Shown one piece after another: positions 48,854-59,800 of a stretch of 64,000 bases of DNA (positions within the stretch are counted from its first letter, which is position 1; every line of letters starts with the position of its first letter). The translations under genes and the position numbers were made by a program. The notes beneath the pieces are model-generated. The model made no database searches and was not told the DNA's origin. It worked only from the letters and a program-made list of their open reading frames with translations. Location of the stretch: contig CAXKVR010000191.1 in NCBI GenBank assembly GCA_964058845.1, positions 62,001 through 126,000 of the forward strand. Direction: 5' to 3'. This DNA comes from Carex sylvatica (taxonomy: Eukaryota; Streptophyta; Magnoliopsida; Poales; Cyperaceae).

Positions 48854-49504
48854 TCAAACTGCTCTCAGAAATTCACACTTGAAAATGGCATGCATGATAG
48901 TTTCCAATTGATTCCCACAGAACGGGCAGGTCGGGTCAATTTGATGGATTCTCATTGCTAGTATTGCTCTTACTGGTAAGGCCGCCTGCATGCTTCTCCA
49001 CACGAAGGTCCTTAGTTTCGGCATTAGTGGGGACTTCCTCCAGAACCATCCCCAAAACTTCTTATATCTACCATCTCCCTGAACTCTTCTGAGCAATTGA
49101 TAAGCCATCTTTACAGTGAATTGCCCATTCTTTGCAAAGGTGAAGAACATAGCATTTGGGGCATTATTTTGGTTAGGTCTCAACTCATCATCTGTTGATA
49201 TTAGCAAAGCCACTATGAAACCAAATATTAACTGCAAAGCTTGAAAGTCCCAATTCTTTGTAATTGGGTCTATGAGGGATGCAACAGTTGCCTCTCCTTG
49301 TTCTTTTGTGCAAGCTCTGAAAGAGAGCCAACTCGAAAACCATGGCTGAGAGAATATTTTGATGCATTCTCCCGAACCAACCTTCCACATGATGTTATGT
49401 TGCAAGACTGATTTTAGTTGAATTAGACGCCTCCAAAATTTTGATGCCCTATTTCTTCTTCCTACAGACCAGAAAGCACTCATAGGGTAGTACTTTGACT
49501 GCAT
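48854..49504 (-). pseudogene. LINE zf-RVT region
   Basis: Contains QSKYYP, FWRRLIQLKSVLQHNIMWKV, WKSPLMPKLRTFVWR-like text (here RKSPLMPKLRTFVWRSM) and the zinc-binding CPFCGNQLETIMHAIFKCEF near its end, the hallmark of plant LINE polyproteins between RT and RNase H. It is separated from the RT by one stop. Confidence 0.8.
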
Positions 49505-49543
49505 AACTTTGACCCACTGAGAGTCAGCTCCAATTGACAGTTT

Positions 49544-51507
49544 TCAAAGGGCCTTCATAACAAGCGCCATATTCATCTCTTTTAAGCTCCTTAACCCCAG
49601 CCTCCCTAATGACAGCGGCGTTGTCACTTTATCCCAAGCGACATAAGCCATACTTTTCTTGTCATTGCTGCCACCCCAAAAGGAATTACGCGCGATAGCC
49701 GTCAATTTTTTGACCACCCTCATTGGCAAAATTATTGTTCCCATGGCATAGATTGGTAGGCTACTCAGGACGGATTTAATCAAAATCAATCGCCTCGTAT
49801 AAGAGAGACATTTGGATTTCCAGTTATTCAATATGTTTTCAAATTTTTCCTCTAAGTAATCAAAGGCTTTGTTTCCCTCCACCGTGATTAAACACCCCAA
49901 ATATCTCTCCTCAGATGATGCCTCTTTCACTTGCAAGAGGTTCATGAGGTCTGCTTTGTTCCTCTCAGTTGTACCCGAGCATACCCAAATCTTTGACTTA
50001 TCATTGTTAATGGCCAAACCTGATACTTTTGAGAATTTATCAAGGATTGCCACTATTTGTTGCACCTCCTGCGTGGTAGATTTACCCATGAGCAACAAGT
50101 CATCTACGAACATACAGCAGGTGAGTGGTTGTGCAGACCTTGTCACTTTGAGGCCGCGGATTGCATCTTGTTTCCTTCCCGTCTCAAGCATTCTAGCTAA
50201 TGGGTCCATCGTCAAGATGAAGAGATATGGGGACATCGCGCAACCTTGGTGAAGCCCCCTAGTTGGCAGGAAGAACCCATCCCCAGTACCATTGAATATG
50301 ATAGTGTATTTTGCAGAGGCAACACAAGATCGAATCCAAGAACAAAATTTTGGAGGAAATCCATACCTTGGAAGCACTGAAAACAGAAATTGCCAAGAAA
50401 TCCTATCAAATGCCTTTGCTAGATCAGCTTTTAGTACAAATTATTGCTCTCCCCTCATTGGTTTCTTGAACGAATAGATGATTTGTCTTAGTAGAATCAC
50501 ATTTTCTGCTATTTTTCCCCCAGGAACAAAAGCAGTTTGTGCTTTGGAAATTACTCCATCCATTAAAGGCTGTATCCTCCTAGCCAAAAGTTTTGAGATT
50601 ACTTTGTAGAGAAAGTTGCATACGCTAATGGGTCTGAAATCCATCACTTTTGTCGGGTTTTCAGATTTGGGAATTAGAATCAGGTTTGAGTGACCGTGTG
50701 CTGCTTGATTATTCTATTTTGAAAAAACTGCATAACTTCTTGTATAATTATGGGGCCGAAAATATCCCATTTTTGTTGAATCAGACCAGCAGTGACTCCA
50801 TCCGGCCTCGGGGCTTTTGACTGCCCTAGTACTTGTACAGCCCACTTTATCTCTTCTAAATCTGGTTCCCTTTCTAGCAACTAAGCATGAGTTTCTGAAA
50901 TTGGTGTGATTTCTCCTCCTATCTCCTCAAAGACTTGGTTTGTCTCTTCTTCATAAAAATCAGACTCAGCCTTATAAATTTGCTTGAAGTGACAAACAAA
51001 TTCATTTTTGATTTCAGCTTCACAAACCAACCAATTGCCACTACTATTTTGGATTGATTCAATCCTGTTCCTCCTCCGCCTGACCATGACTGTAGTGTTA
51101 AAGAACTGCGTATTGCGATCCCCCATGAGGTCCCAATTCAGTCGAGATCGCTACAACCAGTAGGCTTCTTGAGCTGCGATGTAGAGTTGGTATTGTTGCT
51201 GCAGAATTAAAATTCTTTCTCTCACTTGATCGATTTGCTATTTATTAATGAGGATATTCATCTCATTGTCTATTTGCAACAATTCCCAATTGGGGTCCTT
51301 CTTCCCTAACTCCCAACCTCCCACTTCTTTCCTGAGTTCCTTACACGTATCTTCCCAGCTCTGCCCTTGTACTCGGGTAGCCCTGTGACACACTTGATGA
51401 AACTCAGAATGCAAAGACCACCACTGCTCTATTATGAAGGCTTTCAGTTTCTTCTTGGGTCTCAATTCCATTCTAATGAATCGTAGGGACTTTTCAGCTG
51501 AGACCAA
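49544..51507 (-). pseudogene. LINE reverse transcriptase, broken
   Basis: Pre-RT linker 51507-50881 (MGDRNTQFFNTTVMVRRRRN), stop, then LGQSKAPRPDGVTAG, a frameshift near 50690, DFRPISVCNFLYKVISKLLA, an in-frame TAA near 50444, LKADLAKAFDRISW, GLHQGCAMSPYLFIL, and the catalytic CCMFVDDLLLMG. The thumb region (RYLGCLITVEGNK, LSYTRRLILIKSVLSSLPIY) follows, to a stop at 49544. It would copy LINE RNA at nicked DNA. The FVDD form replaces the FADD common in plant LINEs. Confidence 0.88.
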
Positions 51508-51540
51508 ATTAACATATTGTTTAGTTCCAGCTGCGATGAA

Positions 51541-52398
51541 ATGTTTCGTTCATATCTGGAATGTAAAAAATTAAGGCACCACAATTCAGTTATTTTGTAT
51601 GTATAATAAGTGGTAAGTTTGCACTTATATGTCATAAAAGAAAATTCATATGATTCAATCTATGAAGAAGTAAAATTCCAATGCACCATTAATCTCAAGA
51701 GAGAAAAAAGAATGGGTGTAAAACTAAGAAAAATAAAATTTTAACATTAGTGGGTTCCAAAAGGTTATTTTGTTAAATAATTTGGAGAGAAAGTATTTTT
51801 ATAAACTTTTTTTCAAAAATAGGTTATTTTGTAAAAAAATTCTTTAATTTATCATGGTGTGTTGTCTACTTAGGTGAAAGTCAAATGTATTATTTATTCC
51901 TAATACATGTGCACAAGTACTTCTCTTAAATTAATTCAATGACCTAATTCGAGAACTTATATTTATTTATTATTTTATTTTTTTGAGGCAGAATTCGAGA
52001 ACTTATAGTTATTATGTGGTTAAGGTTATCGTGAGGAAAGTTTGAAATTAAGCAGGTGCACCTGCTGGAATTTATGAAAAGAGAGGGCTTGCATTATTAC
52101 ATCCCTTTCTTTCTAAAAAACGATTAAAATATAAAGAGTGGTAGGAAAAAGAAAAAGAAAAAATTACGCTTACATGAGCTAAAACTTAGCTGGCTAGCGC
52201 ATATATCATATTATCTCTCTCATCTGCTGAATTGAGTTGAATTCTCCGATTTCGCTTCCTCATTGTGATTTATTGTACGATACTAAATCTCATTGTTGTC
52301 GGGACGTGGAATGGATTGAGAAAAATAATATCTTCAGTTGATCACAGCCCATAAGAAGACATTATAACAGAGCCGATATAACATTTGCCCCATAGCAT
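51541..52398. other. AT-rich intergenic DNA
   Basis: No gene or clear repeat; ends with the left target duplication of the next element. Confidence 0.5.
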
Positions 52399-52757
52399 GT
52401 GGGCCTGGACGACATTTTTATTTTTACCCATTTTTTTTTTTATTATAAATAACCAAGGTTTAGAAGAAATTTTAAAATACTCAAACCGCATATATTATTT
52501 GTGATTTCGAATTTTTTTTATTTTTTTTGTACAGTAGAACTCTAACTTAACAATTTCACCAAAATCGTCTACATTATTCATCACATCATAATACACCTGT
52601 TCATCATATTGATTTCTACATCTCAGTTTGAAATGTTAACAATTTCATCGAAACCGTCTCCTCTAACTTAACAATTTCACCATATTGATTTCTACATGCT
52701 CTTAGTTTGTGAAGTTTTTTTTTTTTATAAACTCATTTTTTTTATAATATATGTATA

Positions 52758-53172
52758 AGAGTAGAACTAGGGTGTTCTTAAGCTCTCCAAGGTGTTTGGT
52801 GAGCTTAACTCCAAAACCCATCAAATCGATTTCAAATGACGAATCCGAACCGTTGAAATCCGCCTACCTTACGAGTGATGCGTCTACATGTGAAAATTTT
52901 AAACATTCGAATTAATTTAATATAAAGTCAAGCGGTCAAAAACCGTTAAAAAAATGAATGCACTAAAATTAATTTATTAACCTTCTAATTTTGACCGATT
53001 GATTTTATACTAAATTAATTCGAATGTTTAAAATTTTCACATGTAGACGCATCACCCATAAGGTAGGCGGGTTCCAACGGTTTGGATTCATCATTTAAAA
53101 CCGATTTAATGAATTTTGGAGTTAAGCTCACCAAAGTGTTTGGTAAGCTTAAGAACACCCTAGTTCTACTCT
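52758..53172. mobile_element. Nested foldback MITE, 'agagtagaac' family
   Basis: Left agagtagaactagggtgttc, right gaacaccctagttctactct, a near-perfect terminal match. The body is closely similar to 38754-39172 (gacgaatccgaaccgttgaa, cgtctacatgtgaaaatttt, attaatttaatataaagtca). Flanks tatgtata and ctatgtatg are compatible with a 7-8-bp duplication but are low complexity. Confidence 0.8.
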
Positions 53173-53189
53173 ATGTATGAGTAATATAT

Positions 53190-53210
53190 GTATATGTGTA
53201 TATAATATAA

Positions 53211-53254
<44 letters not shown>

Positions 53255-53296
53255 CATTATATATAATATATATATATATTATATATAATATAATAT
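53190..53296. repeat. TATATG/TA-type microsatellite
   Basis: Repeated tatatgtatatg and then tatataatataatat text; the same kind of sequence continues beyond the nested MITE at 53717-53780. Confidence 0.8.
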
Positions 53297-53716
53297 GAGG
53301 AGGGATTCAATTACACTATTTTATGGTGATACATCTTGACACTATATTTTTATAAGTCATTTTTGTGATTTTAAAATTCAATCAGACGATCCGAACTATT
53401 TAACATGATCTTCGTATTAAAATGTGCTTGGAGACCAAAATTTACATTTTTTGGAAAAAATTTAGTATTTATAAGATGAGTACAAAATTGTTGTTTTAGG
53501 CAATTTTGGACCATTGAAAAACAACAATTTTAAAAAATTCTAAATAAATAGTAATAAATTTTCAAAAAATATAAAATTTGGTCTCCAAGAACATTTAAAT
53601 ATGGACATCACGTTGAACGGTTCGAATCGACTATTTGAATTTTAAAATAAAAATAACTTATAAAAATATGGTGTCAAGATGTGTCACCATAAAATGGTGT
53701 AATTGGATCCCTCCTC
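53297..53716. mobile_element. Nested foldback MITE, 'gaggaggg' family
   Basis: Left gaggagggattcaattacac, right gtgtaattggatccctcctc; the arms run to the centre (tgtgcttggagaccaaaatt against its complement near 53580). Flanked by atataatat on both sides, though inside AT-repeat DNA. Related in its middle to 34003-34394 and 54899-55352. Confidence 0.8.
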
Positions 53717-54340
53717 ATATAATATAATATATGTATATATATGTATATATAATATAATATATGTATATATATGTATAATTATATATAATTTAGGTTTGTT
53801 TACAATTATATAATATAATATAATTATACAAAAAAACTAATTACTCTACATGCAAACTAAAAAATTATACAATTAATAATTATACTTCAAAAACTTAAAT
53901 TATACTAAATAAAATATCGATCGTTGTATGCCTACCGTTGAACAAAAACTTAAATTGAATTTTGAGGCACTAAATGATGTTTTTTTGAAATTATAATTCT
54001 TCAGATGCCTGGGGGTGACCCCCGAGGAGATATTTAGATCCGTCTCATCCCCCATTTCTGAAAAGTGGTCATACGCGCAAATCTGACTTTCCTAGCCAAA
54101 GTTGTGATTGTTTAATTTTTTTTCGAAAGCTGAACTTTGAAAATTCATAACTAACTGTAGAAAAATTCAAATAAATTGAAATTTGTGTCAATTATCTGTA
54201 TTTTTTTAATGCTATACATGCTGGTGTAATCACTTTTGCAGTTTGGTCCCTGTATCAGTCCAGACTTGTTGATTAACAACAGAGTTCAAATTTGATATAT
54301 ATATATACATATATTATACATATATTATATAGACATATAT

Positions 54341-54441
54341 GAGAAGGGTTAAAATGCACCATTGGTTTTGTGCCCCAACCATACCCCCATGTCTCTATCT
54401 CTATTTACAAAGTTCAAACAGTTGATCTGAACCGTTCGTCT
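54341..54441. mobile_element. Half copy of the 'gagaaggg' MITE
   Basis: gagaagggttaaaatgcacc, attggttttgtgccccaacc, then aaagttcaaacagttgatct matches the left arm of 34003-34394 and then stops. The right arm is missing. Confidence 0.7.
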
Positions 54442-54790
54442 TCAGCAATTCGGGCAATTTTTGAGAGATGATATTCACGATCTGTTTTGAGATTTTGTAT
54501 GAAACTTCACAGTTTTGTTCTACGATGTCAATACTGAATGTCGGTAAATTTTCATGATTTTTTGAGATATTTTGCTATGTTAACTAGAGGTGCAAAGTTG
54601 AGTTTAGAAGCACTCCTTCAGGAGTTCGGACAATTTTTAAGAGTCAATATCTCACGATCTGGTTTGAGATTTTGTATGAAACTTCACAGTCTTGTTATAT
54701 GATGTCAACACTGAATGTCGGTCAACTTTCATGATTTTTGAAAATGTTTTGCTATGTTAACCAGAGATACAAAGTTGGACTCAAAATGAA
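54441..54790. repeat. Two-copy tandem repeat (about 176 bp)
   Basis: ttcagcaattcgggcaattt (54441) recurs as ttcaggagttcggacaattt (54617). Both are followed by acgatctg, gattttgtatgaaacttcac, tgatgtcaa, ctgaatgtcgg and ttgctatgttaac. The copies have diverged by roughly a tenth to a fifth. Non-coding. Confidence 0.8.
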
Positions 54791-54898
54791 AAAAAAAAAC
54801 CGTAAAAAAAAAAAATTCAAAACCACAAATATTATTTGCGGTTTCAACTTTTTAATCGAAACAGCAAATAATATATGTGGTTTGAGCATTTTTAAAAT

Positions 54899-55352
54899 GA
54901 GGAGGGTTCCAGTGCACCATTATTTTGGTGCTCCAATATGCACCATCATTTTGGTACTCCAATATGCACCATCATTTTGTGCTCCAATATGCACCACGCC
55001 CTTTATCTCCATTTTCAAAGTCCGAACAGTTGATCCGAACCGCTCAACATGATCTTCATAATAAAATATGCTTGGAGACCAAATTTTATATTTTTTAGAA
55101 TTTTTTTACTATTGTTTTAGATAGGTATAATATGACTTTATCAGATGGTCCAGAATCTCCTTAAAAATGTGATTTTGTATCTATCTAAAAAAATAGTAAA
55201 AAAATTCTAAAAAATATAAAATTTGGTCTCCAAGCATATTTTATTATGAAAACCATGTTGAGCGGTTCGGATCGACTGTTCGAACTTTAAAAATGGAGAT
55301 AAAGGATATCGTACATATTGGAGCACCAAAATGATGGTGCATTTGAACCCTC
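54899..55352. mobile_element. Nested foldback MITE with 9-bp target duplication
   Basis: Left gaggagggttccagtgcacc; complement of the right end gagggttcaaatgcaccatc. Flanked by ttttaaaat on both sides (54890-54898 and 55353-55361). Near the left end aatatgcaccatcattttg is repeated about three times. The arms contain gcttggagaccaaatttta and its complement. Confidence 0.85.
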
Positions 55353-55436
55353 TTTTAAAATTTCTTTCTAAACCTTGGTTATTTATAATATATTTTTTTA
55401 TTTTTTTGGTAAAAATAAAAATGTCGGTGGGCCTGG

Positions 55437-56819
55437 GGTGCTCCCATATAAATCGAGAAAGGGAGTTGCACCATACCAATACCCCATAAATTAAAAAAAT
55501 ATTTTCCTTATCATAAACAAATAACAAACATGTTATTAAATTTGTAATTAATTTGGAATATATGTAGCACTGTAGAAAGAACAGTGTCCATATGTTCCTG
55601 GACCGTTGATTTTCGTGTGACGATAACTTCGCCGTTCAGGTTTTTATGGGTCTACTTGGCCTGATGGGCCGGCCCGTAAAGTTGCTAGAGATTTTGATTT
55701 GGTAACCTTCGGGCTGCGGAGACTTTAGATGATGTCTACCCATGTAATTTCTCCTGTTCTTCCTCTGGAAAATTCCTCCATCGTCTCTTCTAGGTTTTTA
55801 ATTACTGGATGCTTAATATGTAGGTTTAAATAATGAGACGTCACAATAAAAGAGGGCAAACAAAGTCAAGGTGGCAGAGAGGCAATGGATATTAACAAAA
55901 AAAATTCTACCCGTAAAATAAAATTTATTTTTCATCTCAATAGTCTCCTTTTCTCGCAAAATTTGCCTTGTCAGTTCCAATCTCTATTCTCATTAGTTTC
56001 TCTCCGAACAAGTATTATGGTCTAAGTACTATGGCCGCTATTTAGGACATTTTTCTAGCCAATTGTGCAACCTCTCCTTTGAAATTTTTGAGTTTTGATC
56101 GACAACTGTGAAATAACATTACTCGTACTAAATACCTTTGTAATAATTTAACAAAGTGCAGGACTTCATTGTAAAATAGCACAATAAAGTAGTACAAGCA
56201 CGATAAATAATGACTAACAAATTACCAAGAGTCAGCACGATGACTCACCATTCAAAAAATATTTTAAAAAATCGAGTTCTAGATCGAAGAAGTTGCAACA
56301 TCACAATAATATATCACTGCTTGGGTGCTTAGTTTAGGATGTAATCAAGCAAACATTAGAGCTCATTACTTGAATTAAATAAAGTAATTGGGTAAGCATT
56401 AAACTGATATTCCTTATGAAAATGCATATACTATACACTTAATTATTAGAAGCAAGATTTCAGGCCCAATTGCATTAGAGGCTTCATAATACTAATTAAC
56501 TTAAATGTTAACGCTATCAGCACATAACGCGTTAAGTGCGCATGGATGAATAAACAATGATCAACAATCTTTTAATCAACACTTTTTCCTTTATTCTCTC
56601 TCTCAAAAAAAAAAAAAAACCTTTTCCTTTAAATAATGTAAACCAACAAAACAATAATTTTCCTAAAGCTAATTGCAAACCGCATTGTAACTAAGATTTT
56701 CACCCAGCCTGCCATCACAATTTAAAACTCAGGCAAACTGTTCTCCTATTAAGACCAACCAGAAAGAAATGAAAAAATGAACTACCGAATTAAAGAAGAG
56801 AGAGATGGAGAAGTATTGA
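55437..56819. other. Intergenic DNA and 3' flank of the ZIP gene
   Basis: A GC-richer patch (55610-55750) shows no known family. The part from about 56600 probably includes the 3' UTR of the minus-strand ZIP gene. No gene. Confidence 0.5.
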
Positions 56820-59800
56820 TCATGCCCAAATAGCAAGGGCTGCCATAGACAAAGCGCCTAGAAAGAGTGCCACATAAGAGGCAACTTGCAAACCCTTGTT
56901 GTAATTAACTTTTCGACTGAGGAAATCGGCAGCAATGAGATCGACCAGCGCCATGTAAATGAGAATTCCAGCAGAAATTGAGTCGAGGATTCCTTCAAGT
57001 ATTAGAGCTGTCGGGCTATCCGCATTGTAAAATGATGCGATGGCAATGCCAATACCAATACCAGATGGTGTTGTTATTGAGAAAAACGTTGCCATTATGG
57101 AGGCAGAGAAATTGTTGAATTGTGCCTGATTAGCAAGAAAATATAGCAACTTTAGGATTTGTATTAGGAAGAAATAATGTAGTGTAATATTTAAGTAATC
57201 AACCTTCCTAATGATAGGTTTATTTGTTGTGGATGTAATTTTATTTTATTTTTTGGTTTTTCTTTTTATTTATCTTACTTGTAACTGACAGCCACTGTCA
57301 GCCTTCTAAAAAAAAAAAACCCTTCCTAATGATAGTTTATTATTTTTCCTTCAGTCTCTTAGTTTCTTTACTGTTCAACTTTATTTTATCACAAATCAAG
57401 TATGTATGTGGACATTAATAAGGATACTGATGCCAACAATATTGAAATTTTCAACTAGAGAATCTTCCACTGACCTACAACTGGTATTTTAATTCCAAAC
57501 TAAGACACTTTTAACAATGGCATAATTATAATTCAAAAACAAGTATTTGTTGACAAATGCTAGATTTCCATATTTTAATAAGTGCAACTCATTGGCTTTC
57601 ATGGTACCTATGCAAAAATTCTAGCTAGTTCCAAAGAGAAATTATGTGGTACCCGGGATACTAAATGAGAAAAGGAAAAAAATTGTACAGAAGAGTTATT
57701 ATGTTACCTGGGATATGCAACCTCCTAAAGCAAATCCTTCAAAAAATTGGTGAAAAGAGAGAGCAGCTATTAAAGGTGTAATTTGGCATGGGCTGTGTGA
57801 TACACCTAATGATAATCCGATAATAACTGAGTGCGACAGGATTCCTAGCTCCAAAATCTACCAGTTGAGTGATATCAGAAGTAAAAGGCATTATATAGCG
57901 ATAAAAAATAAATATAATGCCACAATATATACTAGATACAAATAATAACAAATAATAACTGAGTGCGACAGGATTCCTAGCTCCAAAATCACCCAGTTGA
58001 GTGACATCAGAAGTAAAAGGCATTATATAGCGAAACAAAATAAATATAATGCCAGAATACTAGATACAAATAAACAAAGTTGCAAAATTAACGCTGTCAT
58101 ATGAAATAGGTATCAATAGGAGAAAATGATGTTTAAAAATAGGAGAAATATGCAAAAATGTTGATATCCACATCTTTAAGACAAGGTCAGATTAACTTGT
58201 GATTATTGTTACGCAACATTGATTCAATAATATTTGTAAATAATAATAGAAAAGGTACATCTAGAATAGGTTAAAATATATATAGAAGACATAAAAACAT
58301 GCCATATTAAGATCAAAGCATTTATCACCTGTGCTACAACCACGTGACGCCCATGAGAAGACAAGTCAACTTCATGCTTGTGGCCGGCAAGATTTTGATC
58401 ATGACCATGCATTTGTTCATCTCCATGGTCACGTTTGTGTGCAGCTGCATGTACATGCATTCCAATGATATGCATATTTTTTGGATTGTTTTCTTGAATG
58501 CCACCTCGACCCTCATCGATGGTTATGATTTCATCTGCCACTGCCTTGTGTGCACTGGAAGTACTACTACTAGCCTTGCTAGTTGTGCTGGCTTCAGTTG
58601 CATGCAATTGCTTCTTCTCATAAAATTGGATTGCCAAGAAGTCAAGCACGAGAGTACCTAAACCATTATAGATCCAAGCTTAGGCAATAAATTTTGCCTT
58701 GGTGCAGCAATAACCCAATTAATTTTTTTAACTGGGGGAAAATAACCAGTAGAAATACCTACTTTGCCCAGTGCAGCATTTGTCATAAAACTTTTCTCTA
58801 ATAGACTTTATCAGATAAAGAATCAAATTTTAGGGTAACCAAATTCAAAGGTTGAAATTTGCAGATAAAAAGAACTAAAAAATAATGTTTTAAAATACTG
58901 CCATATGTACCGGAATGTGACCGCATATAAGTATGCCCGTAATAAAGTGATGCGGAAATAATATGCCGTCCCAATTTTGGGATAGCTATATGTGGCCATG
59001 TATGCGGTCCACTTGTACGGCCACTGATTGAGTATGCAGTATGGGGGAATGCAATTCACATAGGCATCATGTAGCTACATATGTGAACAGAACAGCTATA
59101 CTGTTGTTAACACGAAAACCAACATTTTATATTTTAATCCTACTTTATTTTTGAAAGTGTATTTTTTTTACTATAATTTTGATTTATTAGTTATCACAAA
59201 CTTCTTTGGTGATTAATTATAGACACTAAAAAAAGGGCATACCCAGTGCCGAAAGCTCCCACACATTGTGGGGTATGGAGAAAGGAATTTCTAGGCAGCC
59301 TTCCCCTTGCATTTTTGCAAGGAGGCTGATTCAAACCCAGGACCTCCAGGACACAAGTGGAGACACTCCACCACTGCGCCAGGCAGTATAGAAATTAACA
59401 AAAATAAATTGCTACATGAATTTTTTTTTTTAAATGCAATGATAAAACGAACTGGCTAAGTATAATCACATAATTAAAATCCACATGCAACCCCATACAC
59501 ATGCCGTATTTGGTAGGCTTCTGCCTGAAACTGCATAGTGCATACTGCATTTTGATGGAGAATGAACAGATCCTATTGGAGGGACACAAAGGTTTGTTTT
59601 ATTCCTTTATTTTTCATTTTTGTAAACTCAAAAGGATTTCATTATTTAACTGGCCAACAGAGTGAGATTATAGTAGCGCAGGCTCTTCATTAACATGCTA
59701 CTGACCCTAAAAGTTGTTGCTTACTTTTATAAAAATAACTCCAGCAATGTAGGTAATCTCTTTTTAGCAATTGGCCAAAGAAAGTGAATGAAATGACAAT

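Larger units (their letters stand above)
48068..51540 (-). mobile_element. 5'-truncated LINE (L1-type non-LTR retrotransposon)
   Basis: Minus strand. The reverse transcriptase, zf-RVT-type zinc-binding region and RNase H follow in that order, and the element ends in an A13 tail (seen as T13 at 48069-48081). The endonuclease that should precede the RT is absent; the sequence starts mid-linker at about 51540, the usual result of incomplete reverse transcription. Several stops and one or more frameshifts make it inactive. No clear target duplication was found. Confidence 0.88.
52409..55426. mobile_element. Mutator-like foldback element with 10-bp target duplication
   Basis: Left terminus acgacatttttatttttacc, right terminus (complement) cgacatttttatttttacc, extended by ataaataaccaaggtttaga and aagaaattttaaaa on both sides: about 75 bp of inverted repeat. 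The direct repeat gtgggcctgg lies immediately outside (52399-52408 and 55427-55436). A 9-10-bp duplication plus long TIRs indicate a MULE-type, non-autonomous element. Nested in it are MITEs at 52758-53172, 53297-53716, a partial copy at 54341 and one at 54899-55352. The interior 53935-54310 is shared with the 44390-45690 element. Confidence 0.8.

Noticed and set aside
57953..58077. Extra exon in the ZIP gene
   Set aside because: It is the outer copy of the duplication; its acceptor AG is mutated and no donor follows the copied exon part.
58820..59080. Possible MITE in ZIP intron 3
   Set aside because: Some inverted-looking words (tatgtaccggaatgtgacc, tatgcggtccact) but no convincing paired termini.
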